A stretch of DNA of 46,802 nt from Solibacillus isronensis. Its GTDB lineage: Bacteria > Bacillota > Bacilli > Bacillales_A > Planococcaceae. The stretch's first letter is position 1. Each line of letters opens with the position of its first letter. The position numbers and the translations under genes were made by a program. Positions 7,815 to 17,167 of this stretch are shown in pieces. Location of the stretch: contig NZ_JAMBOC010000009.1 in the NCBI RefSeq assembly GCF_023715405.1, forward strand, positions 1 through 46,802. Reading direction: 5' to 3'. The notes beneath the pieces are model-generated. The model saw only the letters and a program-made list of their open reading frames with translations. It was not told the DNA's origin and made no database searches.

Positions 7815-8707
7815 TGGAAGAAACTCTGTTTTCTTTGCAACAGTATAAGATGCAGCAACAGAAAGATGAAACGATTCAAGCGATGAAAAAGAAGAAACTG
7901 GATATGTATAAGCCGGATTTCAATTTATTTCAGGTATTCTGTGAGAAAAACTTTTTAGCTTTGAATTTTGATTCGCTTGAACTCTATTTACACGAACTCA
8001 TTACACAACAACATGTACGCCTTTCAACATTTAACCGCAGATTTGCAGGAGTGAAATACTGGTTGGTTAATCAATACGGACTGCAGATGACGAATGAGCA
8101 AGAGTTAGGTGTGAAAATGCTGCGATCACTCTATAATGAGGAAGATTATCTGCGCCTAAAATCGATGCGTGGAATTCGGGCCGAGAAACAAACGGATGTG
8201 CTACGTTTAATCGATCGCTACGACACAGGGAAGAAAAGTGATATCCGTAAGCGTGCGATTTGTCTCGTAAATTTAATCACTGCCAATCGCCCTTCGGAAA
8301 TGGTGCGAATCAAAGTGAGTGACTTTGATTTAGAAAATCGAACAGTTCAGGTGATGATGGTGAAACAAGGTGATATGAAAGAAAAACGCCTGACGCTCGA
8401 GTGCGTGCAGGCGGTTAGAAATTATATAACAGCAAGTGAACTGATTGCCGAAGATTATTTCGTCGGTGCAGCCGATAAATGGGGCAACCATACAAGCCGT
8501 CAAATTAGTGAAGTGAGCTATAATCAAGCAATTCAAAGCTGGCTTGGCTTTGCACCATATACTTTCCGTAAAACACAGATTACGGCCATGTATCAGAAGG
8601 GTGCTGATATTCCAACAATCGCCAAGCAGTCTGGTCATAAGTCACATCAGACGATTATGGAGCATTATATTAATTTACGGTCGGATGATGTGGATGATTA
8701 TTTGTGA
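7814..8707 (+). CDS. Tyrosine recombinase (XerC/D-like plasmid resolvase or integrase)
   Basis: This is a 297-aa protein. Residues ~15-125 resemble a SAM-like core-binding domain (FCEKNFLALNFDSLELYLHEL, STFNRRFAGVKYWL). The catalytic domain shows R159 (ANRPSEM), K184 in the beta-hairpin, R252 in YTFRKT (the usual HxxR His is Tyr here), H275 (SGHKSHQT) and nucleophile Y285 (MEHYI). It is shorter than phage integrases and close to Xer size. On a circular plasmid it would resolve multimers or invert or integrate DNA. The inverted repeat at 7576-7611 is a candidate site. It forms its own transcription unit, with a leader ORF and a strong terminator. Confidence 0.85.
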   Translation: MEETLFSLQQYKMQQQKDETIQAMKKKKLDMYKPDFNLFQVFCEKNFLALNFDSLELYLHELITQQHVRLSTFNRRFAGVKYWLVNQYGLQMTNEQELGVKMLRSLYNEEDYLRLKSMRGIRAEKQTDVLRLIDRYDTGKKSDIRKRAICLVNLITANRPSEMVRIKVSDFDLENRTVQVMMVKQGDMKEKRLTLECVQAVRNYITASELIAEDYFVGAADKWGNHTSRQISEVSYNQAIQSWLGFAPYTFRKTQITAMYQKGADIPTIAKQSGHKSHQTIMEHYINLRSDDVDDYL

Positions 8708-8778
8708 TGCAGATAGGAAATGATTACTTAAATATACGATTTATATAAACCTATTTATAGACGAGTTAATAGACAAAA

Positions 8779-8830
8779 ACAACTTCTTAGCCCTGTTCAA
8801 ACATTGATTAGAGCAGGGCTAAGAAGTTGT
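8779..8830. terminator. Strong bidirectional terminator
   Basis: A 17-bp perfect stem (acaacttcttagccctg at 8779-8795 and its complement at 8814-8830) separates the recombinase from the convergent restriction operon. Confidence 0.85.
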
Positions 8831-8908
8831 CTACAAAATGGTAGCTAAATAGATTTTCATTTAAAGGGATTTTATTAGGGTTTGATAGAGATGTTCATAA
8901 ACCTATTT

Positions 8909-11464
8909 TTAGCTAAACAACTCTAAAATCTCCGTATAATCTACTTCAGGATCGGGCTCTAAAATCCCTCGTTCAATCGCATCAAGCATTCGTTGTTCTT
9001 TTTCTTTCAAGCGATTATAAATACGCTCATCAATCGTATTGTGTGCTCCTTCTTGACCTTCAAGCATGAAGTAATAGTACTGAGTATAGTCGGTATCTTT
9101 CAATCCTAGGCGGTGAATACGGTCCCGAGATTGCAACATATGTGTTAGATTGAACGAATACTCTAAATAAATCGCATCATGGCAAGTACGGTGTAAAGAA
9201 ACAGACTCGGCAAGCGTATGTGGATTCGTAATTAAAACATTAATTTCAGTCCGTTTGAATGCCTCTATAATTTTTTCGCGTTCTTGCTGTGGTGTATTAC
9301 CGTAGATTACAGCTGCTTTGATGCCTTTTGCTGTTAAATCAGCGTATACTTTATCAATTGTATTAACAAACATACACCATATTAAGCTTTGTTTGCCCTC
9401 GGTGTGTAAATCTGTAGCTAAATCAATAGCAGCTTGATATTTAGAGGTAGTCTTTACATGTTTAATTGTTTGAATTTCGTCCTCTGTAAATACAATTGCG
9501 TCCTCATCAAAGTTGTTATACCAATTTAACTGACTTTCCTCGCCGTACATTTCAATACGATTAATCGCCTTTAAGAGCAACTCAGGATTTGCAGATGCTT
9601 GAATGAGACGAATATATAGATGGAATGGGTTTCCTGCATATTTCTTGTAGAGTAAATCAATAATCTCCTGTTCTAAATGGTTTGCTGGTACCTTGATAAT
9701 ATCATCTAGATTTGCAGGAGGCACTTGAAGTTCTATTTTTGTTGTACGCCAGAAGAATGGATAGAGTTTATCATTGATTTTCTCCATTTTTATTACGTCA
9801 GGATTTTTTAAATCATTGATTTTAAAGTTAAAGAATTTTTTATATTCATCGGTATATAGAATATTTAAGAAGTTAAAGATATCTTCATAAGTATTCGGAA
9901 TAGGTGTTCCCGTTAAAACATACTTATAAAGCGGTTTTTCAGCAATTTTCTTTGCTACTTGTGCACGTTTACTTCGGACCCCTTTGATTTTATGCACTTC
10001 ATCAAATACAAGCATTGTACGTTCATCGATAATCTCCATTAAGATATTTTCGTATTTTTGAAGAGACTCATAGTTAATTAATATTAGGTTCTTATTCAGA
10101 CTATTAATTTCTAGCTGGATAATGGGAGCATCTTCATCATGGATATCGAGTAATCGTAGCTCTTTTTTATTACCAAAGTTCTCCGCAAACTCTAGTTTCC
10201 ATGATAAGAATGAGTTTTTTGGTCCAATCATTACAATACGGTCGATAGCATTGATTGCAGGCGAGTTTAGATATGAGAAAACTCCATAAATCATTGAAGT
10301 TTTCCCAGCACCCGGAACAGAAAAGTTCGCAGCCCTTTTCATTTGGTGCATGTAGAATGCACTCCACATTTGCATTTCACGTAAAGGCCGGTGCAGTTCA
10401 CTACTTACAATTTTTTGGAACTCATCAAAGCGTTCAAAAATTTGTTCGTCCTGCGATTTCAGTAAGAGGGCATACTTTGAGCGTTCTTCAATCCAATAAG
10501 CTTGCTGTTCAAGGAAATTCGTCAATTCGCTACCGACAATGAAATTGAATTTTTTACGATTAGCAAAACGTTCTAGTATTTTAATGACTTCCTTCATCTC
10601 GATATAGTTTAAGTCGGATTTAAAGGTAGGGTAATCACCATCTAAATATGGTGCTAGTTTTTGTAATGCATAATCTTTTGGTTTAATTGTATAAGAGGTT
10701 AGCGTGTCTTCTAAAATTAACTGACTATCATTAATAGATAAGATTAATGCATCTTCGATTAACATTTCTGGATTCAAAATAAGTCTCCCTTTATCGAATG
10801 ACATGATTTTTTGTTTGATAATTTCATTAATATTCTTAACATGAACATTCATCATTTGAGCTTTGTTTGCCCAAAGAGTATTGAATTCTTGGCGAGCATG
10901 TACTATTTTTTGTAAATCAAATGGAGATGCGAGCCAGGATGTTGTGATGTCAAATGATTCAAAGTTATTTTCAATTGCTGCGTATGTTTCATTGTTAGAG
11001 CCAGTGAAGTAAATCACATTTCCATCTGCATCTTCACATATTCCAAATTTTGAATGGAATATACCAGATGTTTTGAAGCCAATCTTAATATCTACCTTAT
11101 CTAAGGCAATTAAATGAGCTAGATTATAAAAATTAATCTGTTCATCAATAGTTAATTGGTCATCTAACTTCGCTAATAGGCTATCAGTAAGCTGTTCTCG
11201 GAGATCGTAGCCTTCTTTAATAATGGCAAAGTCTTCTTCACTGATATCTTGAGAGATAATAAGCCGCATTTTCCCATCATTTTTGATGAGGCCGTTCAAG
11301 CCCTTTGCATAAGCTGCAAGGGCTTTAGAACTGAAGTAACCACTTACTCGATCATAAGAGGTCGCTATTTGAAGGACCGGATTGTAAAACTCATTCACAA
11401 TGTCTGAGGTTGTCGTATAATAAGATGGCTTAAGAGGGATTTCCTTATATACCAAGCTTCTCAC
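8909..11464 (-). CDS. PLD-domain SNF2-family helicase/translocase (restriction island)
   Basis: This is an 851-aa protein. Residues ~1-200 form a phospholipase-D-like domain with HSKFGICED (H137) and GSNNET (155-160), of the type found in PLD-helicase fusions. The SNF2 ATPase follows: Walker A PGAGKT (384-389), DEVH (488-491), TGTP (518-521), then the helicase C-terminal domain with AVIYGNT, NPHTLAESVSL and motif VI QSRDRIHRLG. The combination is a translocase able to bind or cut DNA. Its start overlaps the ParB-like gene by 20 bases, so the two are coupled. PLD plus SNF2 is shared with DISARM (DrmC/DrmD) and Dpd modules, but the other partners of those systems are absent. It is probably the motor of a defence system. 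Confidence 0.85.
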   Translation of the reverse strand: MRSLVYKEIPLKPSYYTTTSDIVNEFYNPVLQIATSYDRVSGYFSSKALAAYAKGLNGLIKNDGKMRLIISQDISEEDFAIIKEGYDLREQLTDSLLAKLDDQLTIDEQINFYNLAHLIALDKVDIKIGFKTSGIFHSKFGICEDADGNVIYFTGSNNETYAAIENNFESFDITTSWLASPFDLQKIVHARQEFNTLWANKAQMMNVHVKNINEIIKQKIMSFDKGRLILNPEMLIEDALILSINDSQLILEDTLTSYTIKPKDYALQKLAPYLDGDYPTFKSDLNYIEMKEVIKILERFANRKKFNFIVGSELTNFLEQQAYWIEERSKYALLLKSQDEQIFERFDEFQKIVSSELHRPLREMQMWSAFYMHQMKRAANFSVPGAGKTSMIYGVFSYLNSPAINAIDRIVMIGPKNSFLSWKLEFAENFGNKKELRLLDIHDEDAPIIQLEINSLNKNLILINYESLQKYENILMEIIDERTMLVFDEVHKIKGVRSKRAQVAKKIAEKPLYKYVLTGTPIPNTYEDIFNFLNILYTDEYKKFFNFKINDLKNPDVIKMEKINDKLYPFFWRTTKIELQVPPANLDDIIKVPANHLEQEIIDLLYKKYAGNPFHLYIRLIQASANPELLLKAINRIEMYGEESQLNWYNNFDEDAIVFTEDEIQTIKHVKTTSKYQAAIDLATDLHTEGKQSLIWCMFVNTIDKVYADLTAKGIKAAVIYGNTPQQEREKIIEAFKRTEINVLITNPHTLAESVSLHRTCHDAIYLEYSFNLTHMLQSRDRIHRLGLKDTDYTQYYYFMLEGQEGAHNTIDERIYNRLKEKEQRMLDAIERGILEPDPEVDYTEILELFS

Positions 11465-12674
11465 CGAATAATTTCATTGTTGCATTAATGTTATCCATTA
11501 ATGATTTGAATTCTTGTTTAGAAGTGGCATCTAAACGAGAAATTTGATCTGTATCAATAGACTCTAAAGTCGTAATTGAACGTTTTAAAGAATCAACTGG
11601 TTTGCCTTGGATATTTGTAATACGTGTTGTTGTGATTTTATCTTCAATAATTGATTCAGATTTCTTTTTAGATTCTAAATCGGCATTAACTTTACGAATA
11701 ACTTCTTTTGTAACGTTCTCTTCCTCTTGAAAAGTTTCGTATACGTCTTCTACGATATCTTCATACTCTTCTAAAAACTCCTCGCGATTATCAGCACTTA
11801 AAATGTCTTTCCCTATATCGCGGATATAACGAGTAGTGTCACCTCGGTATGGAATTGCTAATGCAGTAAATAAGGCATTTTTTACGCGTAAGAATTCTAC
11901 TTCATCAGATGAATCTTCTTTATTTAGAATTCCCATAACCTCTTGTAATGGACCATCTAAATTTAAGTCTCGAGCTACATAATATTTATCTTTCGCATTG
12001 ATAAATTCAAGGAACTCAGCCATTAGAATCGCCTTTTTCACCATCTTTTCTACTTCAGATTTTCTCTTATTAGTATTGCGAGCATAATCTTCCACAGTAA
12101 ATAATTTATCTTTAACAATAACAGTATAAACTTCCACTAAATTATCAATGGGATCATAATCTACAGGACGTTCTTCCGCATGTTGTAAATTTAACTCCAA
12201 ACGTTTAATATCTTTATCTGTTAGACCTTCAGCTTGATCTAAAATTACTGCTTCAAAGTATAGGTTGGCACCATCTTCTGCGTTGATAAGGCGGATACAA
12301 GTAAACCTTCTGTTGCCATCAATTACCCGCCCGTCATTTAAAACAACACCCGGTAAACGTTGGCCAAAAAGTTTTATGTTTGCTTTAGTTGATTGTAGAG
12401 CAACACTATTTGATTCGACGATGTATTGTTGCAAGATGTTATTATATGCCACCTTGTCAGTAAGATTTAATACATTTCCTTCTGCTTCGTAACGATTAAT
12501 TGAACTAATAATACGTCCGTTTTTAATGTTATAGTGCAGATACTCAGGAGGGATACGATAAACCTTATAATTTTTAGTTACTCCCTGAATTGTTAACTTT
12601 CTAGTTCCATCCGTTTCTTTGATAATATTTTTTGCGATTAAATCATTTAAAAAGACTTGAGTATTTGTAGTCAT
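11445..12674 (-). CDS. ParB/Srx-fold protein of the restriction island
   Basis: This is a 409-aa protein; the start ATG 12674 has gagat-type SD. The ParB-like N domain is seen at residues ~85-135, with LPGVVLNDGRVIDG, NRRFTCIRLI and a following ELNLQHAEERPVDYDP block. This is the DGxxRxxA-like fold used by ParB, DndB-type and DpdB proteins to bind NTP or cut DNA. Residues 190-270 are helical and may be an HTH (VEDYARNTNKRKSEVEKMV). The acidic C-terminal third is coiled. It lies between the large HTH protein and the helicase in one operon, so it is likely a DNA-sensing or nicking subunit rather than a segregation protein; a separate parAB exists at 22.6 kb. Confidence 0.75.
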   Translation of the reverse strand: MTTNTQVFLNDLIAKNIIKETDGTRKLTIQGVTKNYKVYRIPPEYLHYNIKNGRIISSINRYEAEGNVLNLTDKVAYNNILQQYIVESNSVALQSTKANIKLFGQRLPGVVLNDGRVIDGNRRFTCIRLINAEDGANLYFEAVILDQAEGLTDKDIKRLELNLQHAEERPVDYDPIDNLVEVYTVIVKDKLFTVEDYARNTNKRKSEVEKMVKKAILMAEFLEFINAKDKYYVARDLNLDGPLQEVMGILNKEDSSDEVEFLRVKNALFTALAIPYRGDTTRYIRDIGKDILSADNREEFLEEYEDIVEDVYETFQEEENVTKEVIRKVNADLESKKKSESIIEDKITTTRITNIQGKPVDSLKRSITTLESIDTDQISRLDATSKQEFKSLMDNINATMKLFGEKLGI

Positions 12675-12707
12675 ATATATCTCCTTGTTGAATGTATTTG
12701 TGTTAAT

Positions 12708-14972
12708 TTATTTGTAAATTTCCTCGAAGAACGTATCTTTATCACAGTAGAATTTTGATAGTTCAGGAGAATAATAAACCTCGGTGTTTTGTAACAGCGT
12801 AATAGCCTTTTGCAACTCAATTCGAACCTTATATTTTTCATATATATGTTCAATTAAGTCGTATGCATCAATTGTCTCATGTTCCTGAACAAGCGATTCT
12901 AAAAAGTCAACCAGTGATACATCCCTTTTTTGAAGGATAAAGATGTAACCAGCTGATAAAGTAATGCCTTTAATCTCTGAATCTGCCCATAAAATACGAT
13001 TGTAGAATATGTTTTCAAACCCTAAGTCTAATAATTGATGAGAAAATCCATTTTTTTGAAGGAGTGCTAGAGAAAAATATTGTTCTTTTTCAATAAATGC
13101 TTTCACCTTAGATTGAAAATCAATAATTGTAGATTTTGAAATACCAACCTGTTCTAATTTACCTAAAGTAATATACATATCGCTATCTAATTTAAAAATA
13201 TCCAGGTTTTTTTCTAAATCATAAATAGTTTTCCAAAAACTTTGTGTTCGTTGAACAGGTAATCTTTCGTTGGAAAAATAATCTTGCTGAAGAATTATAT
13301 CGGTAAAATATCTTTCGACAGCTTTATATTCATTAATCAATATAAATTGCCCTCGAATACTGAAACCCAGCTTATTTAGTAGCATGTTATTTATAAATCG
13401 AGTAGAGAAGTCTTCTACTTTTTGAGAACCTAATTCAACAATTTCATCAATCGTGTGAATATCAGATGTTAAAATGGATTTTAGATAATTTATTTCTTCG
13501 TCTGTTACCTCTTGATACTCTACTTGGATAATTTCTTCGCTAATGTACTCAGAAAGTTCCATTTGTAGATAGCTTTTTAATGAGTTCTTTTGTAAGTAAT
13601 ATACATTATGAACATAGTTTATAAAATCATCGATATGGATTGGCGCTCGCTCGAAAAATAGATGGATAATAAAATTTTTCTTCTCAATATTACCAATAGA
13701 AAATTCAGGCATGCGATTGTAAGTGACGTTCTTTATAGGGATAAAAGCCCTGTATAGATTGTGTAATTCATGTTCATTATGAATATCTATTGATTTCATG
13801 AAATCTAGATTTTCATAATGGATTTTTTTCATATTATAGATACCAGGTGGAAGATTTAAGAGTTCTTTTAAATAAGTAATCTCATCTTCATTTAATTGAG
13901 TGAAATCAAAATACCGATATTTTTTACTACGATCATGCAAGGCATAGGAACTTCTTTCTTGTAATCCACGAAGCTCAGCTGCATCTTTAGCTAATTCAAT
14001 GTCATAGTTGTGTGTAATAATATGTTCATTATATTTTTGGAAAAGGGAATTATCATTTGATGAATTTCTACCGTGATAGTAAAGCACATCTTCAAATACT
14101 GCCAATTTATTCAATGCCGTTAACTGATTCTTATGATTAATAAATCCATTATAGTATCGAAGAATAATCTTTCGTTGCTGTTCTGTAAATGGGTAATCAC
14201 CTATATTATTCAGTAAATGCTTAACACCTTTTTCAAACCTAATATTCAGGAAATTATAAATACTCTCAGGCTCATTAAATAGATCACAAAACAAATTTTT
14301 GGAACAGCTGAAATATTCAAAAAACTTTTTGTATAATGCTTCTTCCTCAGTAAAAGGTATTAATTTAAGAATTGTTTTTTCACGGTTCGAAATAGTCTGA
14401 CGAGAAACCTTTTGTTGATCAGCTACCTCTTGCATAGTTTTACCATTTATTCGGCTAAGAAAAACATCTATATGTTTCACATTGGAATTTGTATTAATAT
14501 GCACTTGTAATTCTTTATACTTTTTTCTGTACCATACACCTTCTTTATAAAGTAAGTCTTTTTTTATAAAAAAAACAAGGTCTTCCGAATTAAGTGTAGG
14601 ATTTTTATCTAAAAATTGATTGGCTGTGAAAAACTCATCAGGCCCAAGGGAGTCTAAAAAACTTTTCAATAAAAATTCTCTATCAAGGTTAGAATGGTTT
14701 TTAAAAAGCAAATTTTCAAATTCACTATATGCATCCATAATACGTTGATATGTGGATTCACGACAATTACCGGAAGTAAGTGCAACGAATTTCGGTAATT
14801 TTAAATCTTGTAAATCTCCATACACGATATTATAAGATTGTAATAATTTAATGATGTTTTCAGATAAACCGGTAGCAGCTAAATGTTTTATGCTGGGTTG
14901 CGTTAATTGTTCGTCAGGCAAGGCACGCAAAATACCTTGGACCTTAGTAATCATACCCTTTTTTGAACCCAC
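12708..14972 (-). CDS. Large HTH protein with RpoA-CTD-like segment, defence operon head
   Basis: This is 754 aa from GTG 14972. Residues ~22-82 resemble an RNAP alpha-CTD helix set (IKHLAATGLSENIIKLLQ, YGDLQDLKLP). A sigma-region-4-like HTH lies at 176-200 (NGKTMQEVADQQKVSRQTISN). From about residue 545 the sequence is clearly paralogous to the C-terminal ~200 residues of the 15270-16790 protein: YFTDIILQQDYF matches YFNSQILKERYF, EKEQYFSLALL matches PKDQYFTLTSL, and LGFENIFYNRIL matches FGFEILFYESLL. Its stop lies 34 bases upstream of the ParB-like start. The RpoA-CTD/HTH design suggests DNA recognition. The true start may be further upstream (see 14973-15136). Confidence 0.75.
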   Translation of the reverse strand: MGSKKGMITKVQGILRALPDEQLTQPSIKHLAATGLSENIIKLLQSYNIVYGDLQDLKLPKFVALTSGNCRESTYQRIMDAYSEFENLLFKNHSNLDREFLLKSFLDSLGPDEFFTANQFLDKNPTLNSEDLVFFIKKDLLYKEGVWYRKKYKELQVHINTNSNVKHIDVFLSRINGKTMQEVADQQKVSRQTISNREKTILKLIPFTEEEALYKKFFEYFSCSKNLFCDLFNEPESIYNFLNIRFEKGVKHLLNNIGDYPFTEQQRKIILRYYNGFINHKNQLTALNKLAVFEDVLYYHGRNSSNDNSLFQKYNEHIITHNYDIELAKDAAELRGLQERSSYALHDRSKKYRYFDFTQLNEDEITYLKELLNLPPGIYNMKKIHYENLDFMKSIDIHNEHELHNLYRAFIPIKNVTYNRMPEFSIGNIEKKNFIIHLFFERAPIHIDDFINYVHNVYYLQKNSLKSYLQMELSEYISEEIIQVEYQEVTDEEINYLKSILTSDIHTIDEIVELGSQKVEDFSTRFINNMLLNKLGFSIRGQFILINEYKAVERYFTDIILQQDYFSNERLPVQRTQSFWKTIYDLEKNLDIFKLDSDMYITLGKLEQVGISKSTIIDFQSKVKAFIEKEQYFSLALLQKNGFSHQLLDLGFENIFYNRILWADSEIKGITLSAGYIFILQKRDVSLVDFLESLVQEHETIDAYDLIEHIYEKYKVRIELQKAITLLQNTEVYYSPELSKFYCDKDTFFEEIYK

Positions 14973-15136
14973 TTTTTCAATTAATTGTTGGCTTTCCTCT
15001 AAGAAATCATTAACGCTTAATTGATATGTATCAATGATTTTTTTGACAGTGGCTAGGCTTATATGACCTATTAAATGATATAGGCTATATTTATTTGATT
15101 TAGATATCTGTTTTATTTCTTTCGCCTCAGTTCCAT
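14973..15136 (-). other. In-frame coding extension with probable frameshift
   Basis: Upstream of GTG 14972 the same frame stays open for ~56 codons with protein-like content (e.g. KYSLYHLIGHISLATVKK, then VNDFLEESQQLIEKV) but has no ATG/GTG/TTG. An ATG at 15136 begins MELRRK in another frame, which would join this reading with a single extra base near 15115-15122, in an A-rich stretch. Either one base has been lost (mutation or sequencing error), or translation starts internally at 14972. Confidence 0.5.
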
Positions 15137-15225
15137 TATAGTCTTATATCCCTAACTAAGTCTGAGGTAATTTATAAGTAATTACAATAGGAATGGTAGA
15201 AATCAAGCGAATATACAACATGATG

Positions 15226-15264
15226 AATAAAAAACCCTACTCAACCTAGCGGATCGAATAGGGG
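15226..15264 (-). terminator. Terminator after the Sau3AI-like fusion gene
   Basis: On the minus strand GAGTAGGG-type sequence (15235-15242) pairs with 15256-15263 and is followed by a TTTTTT run (15225-15234 reversed). It separates the 15270-16790 gene from the downstream three-gene operon. Confidence 0.6.
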
Positions 15265-15269
15265 AGGGT

Positions 15270-16790
15270 TTATTGAATGAAATTAAGATACTCATTTTTA
15301 GCGACAAAAAGCTTACATAGTGAATCTGAGTAATATTGATCAATGGAGGTTGATTTAAGTAAATTATCGAGAGCATCAAAATTAAATTTCACACCAAAAG
15401 TGTCTTGTGTTTGTTCTATAATCTTATCCACTGATAAAACGGATTGATTTGTAGTTGTAAATAATTTTGCCAAAAAATGTGATAGATCCGGTTTTAACGG
15501 GTTCTTAATAAAAAATAATTGACCACAAATGTTTAGGTATTTTAAACGACCTGGTCTTTTTAAAAGAGATTCATAAAATAGGATTTCGAACCCAAATTCT
15601 TCAATTGGATGACGGAAACCACTATCTTTTAAAGAGGTTAAAGTGAAATATTGATCCTTTGGCACAAATGTTTCAACAGACTCTCTATAAGAAATTAAAG
15701 TGGATGCATCAATATTGGCGGATTCAAGTGCTGTTTTAGTTAGGTATAGATTGTCTTCAATTTTAAAAATAGAGTAGCTATTTTCCATGTTTTCAAGCTT
15801 ACGCTGTGAAAAAAGACTTTGCCAAACGTCGTCATTAGGTAGTTTGAAATATCGTTCTTTTAAAATTTGGCTATTAAAATATTCATCTAAACTAGAAAAA
15901 TTATGATGTAATACGAACGGTGGTATTAATCTATAGCCAATATCCTCAATCTGCTGTTCATTAACATCGAATTTAGTAAAGGAACCATAAATAGTTTGAA
16001 TATTTTTAATAAATTGATCGATTGTGTAGATTTCCTTAGATAGGATTGGTTTTAGTTGCTGATAATCGTATTTAAATATTTGCTGATTTGATTCTGATTG
16101 AGCGTTATTAATTTTAAGAGCAGGTAGATCATCTAAAATTTGACTAACATAAGAAGCATTAAACCAATAAGCCTGTTTAGAAATAAGTTGTCCATCAGGT
16201 AATTCCGTTGTATCCATAGCGTTGCTAGCCTTAGGACGAATATGCATTATTTTGGAATCCTTAGTAGAAGGTAGATTGTTTAGGGTAATTGTTTTATCCC
16301 CTCGTTTAGCCAATGTTAAAGTAACACCTAATTCTAATTTATCCTTTAATAATGACCAGAAATTTTTTAATTCGTTATTTATTGTTTCTTCGGGCATCTT
16401 CCATACTTTAAAACCTTTAAAATATAATTCTGTCCCGACAAATTGGAATACAATAAATAAAAATGTTGTATTCGTAAATTTTTCTCTTAAAAAGCTATTT
16501 TCCCAATCTTCACTTACCACACTGTGAAAGTTAACGTGTTCAAATGACATGGCTTCTTTGGATATGCCGTTTTCTTTTAAGGAGACAGTTTTAATGATTA
16601 AATTAAAATCTTTCTTTAACTGAGTTGAATTTAGATTAGCATAAGAAAACATAGAATTAGATAACGAACTAATGGAAGTCTTTTTACTTACTAAATTTGT
16701 ATTTAGTCCGGTTATTTGTCCAATCTCGGATATAGTCTTATTTAGAAATGTATTTAATGGACTAATAATAATTGGGATACTTTTTTGCAT
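15270..16790 (-). CDS. Sau3AI C-domain-like protein fused to the operon's shared C-terminal domain
   Basis: This is 506 aa from ATG 16790 with SD aaggagc. Residues ~1-225 look like the second (MutH-fold, DNA-binding) half of Sau3AI-type enzymes. The block LPDGQLISKQAYWFNASYVSQIL (in part) parallels ELNGIRMYSQYLWM and VINQML at the C-terminus of the 18326-19798 enzyme, but I see no D...ExK active site here. Residues ~300-506 are paralogous to the C-terminus of the 754-aa protein. A protein that joins a restriction-enzyme specificity fold to a helicase-operon domain would physically link the two systems. Functional inference only. Confidence 0.7.
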   Translation of the reverse strand: MQKSIPIIISPLNTFLNKTISEIGQITGLNTNLVSKKTSISSLSNSMFSYANLNSTQLKKDFNLIIKTVSLKENGISKEAMSFEHVNFHSVVSEDWENSFLREKFTNTTFLFIVFQFVGTELYFKGFKVWKMPEETINNELKNFWSLLKDKLELGVTLTLAKRGDKTITLNNLPSTKDSKIMHIRPKASNAMDTTELPDGQLISKQAYWFNASYVSQILDDLPALKINNAQSESNQQIFKYDYQQLKPILSKEIYTIDQFIKNIQTIYGSFTKFDVNEQQIEDIGYRLIPPFVLHHNFSSLDEYFNSQILKERYFKLPNDDVWQSLFSQRKLENMENSYSIFKIEDNLYLTKTALESANIDASTLISYRESVETFVPKDQYFTLTSLKDSGFRHPIEEFGFEILFYESLLKRPGRLKYLNICGQLFFIKNPLKPDLSHFLAKLFTTTNQSVLSVDKIIEQTQDTFGVKFNFDALDNLLKSTSIDQYYSDSLCKLFVAKNEYLNFIQ

Positions 16791-16842
16791 TACATCTGCT
16801 CCTTTAATTTCAAATAGAGATTTTTTTAATTATATACTAGTA

Positions 16843-17030
16843 TCTAATTAAAAAGTAAAATAGCGCACGTCGATGAACAGGTGTACTTTGTAACTGATCT
16901 TCATCCAATATTTGAGGTGGTGGCTATTGCGGAAATAGATAGTCCTTTTTCATTTCGTAATGTTTTGATACAATTAATTTCAGACATTGCAAACATCCTT
17001 TATTACCTTCACTCGTTAGATTCGACCTAA
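16843..17030 (+). pseudogene. 5'-truncated coding remnant
   Basis: An open frame without a start reads AHVDEQVYFVTDLHPIFEVV and continues as AEIDSPFSFRNVLIQLI to LHSLDST and TAA at 17028-17030. Codon use is protein-like but I cannot name a family. There is no SD. It is probably the tail of a gene lost when the island was assembled. Nothing else is seen in 16791-17150 apart from the HNH gene's leader. Confidence 0.35.
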
Positions 17031-17167
17031 ACTGTGAGGTATTTCGGGTGACTGGCAAGTCTTTTTTTATACACCAAAAAGTGGATAAATGATGGAACTA
17101 GAAAGTTAATAGTTCAGGAAGTAAATAAGGTAAATAAAATCCACTGATTAAAGGAGCGGTATACTAT

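Noticed and set aside
11445..12674. Partition ParB (Spo0J-type) role
   Set aside because: It is embedded in the helicase operon, lacks a nearby parA, and a separate par operon exists at 22.6 kb.
8909..16790. Canonical DISARM or Dpd system
   Set aside because: No DUF1998 (drmB), drmA helicase, or dpdA/queuosine genes are present; only the PLD, SNF2 and ParB parts are shared.
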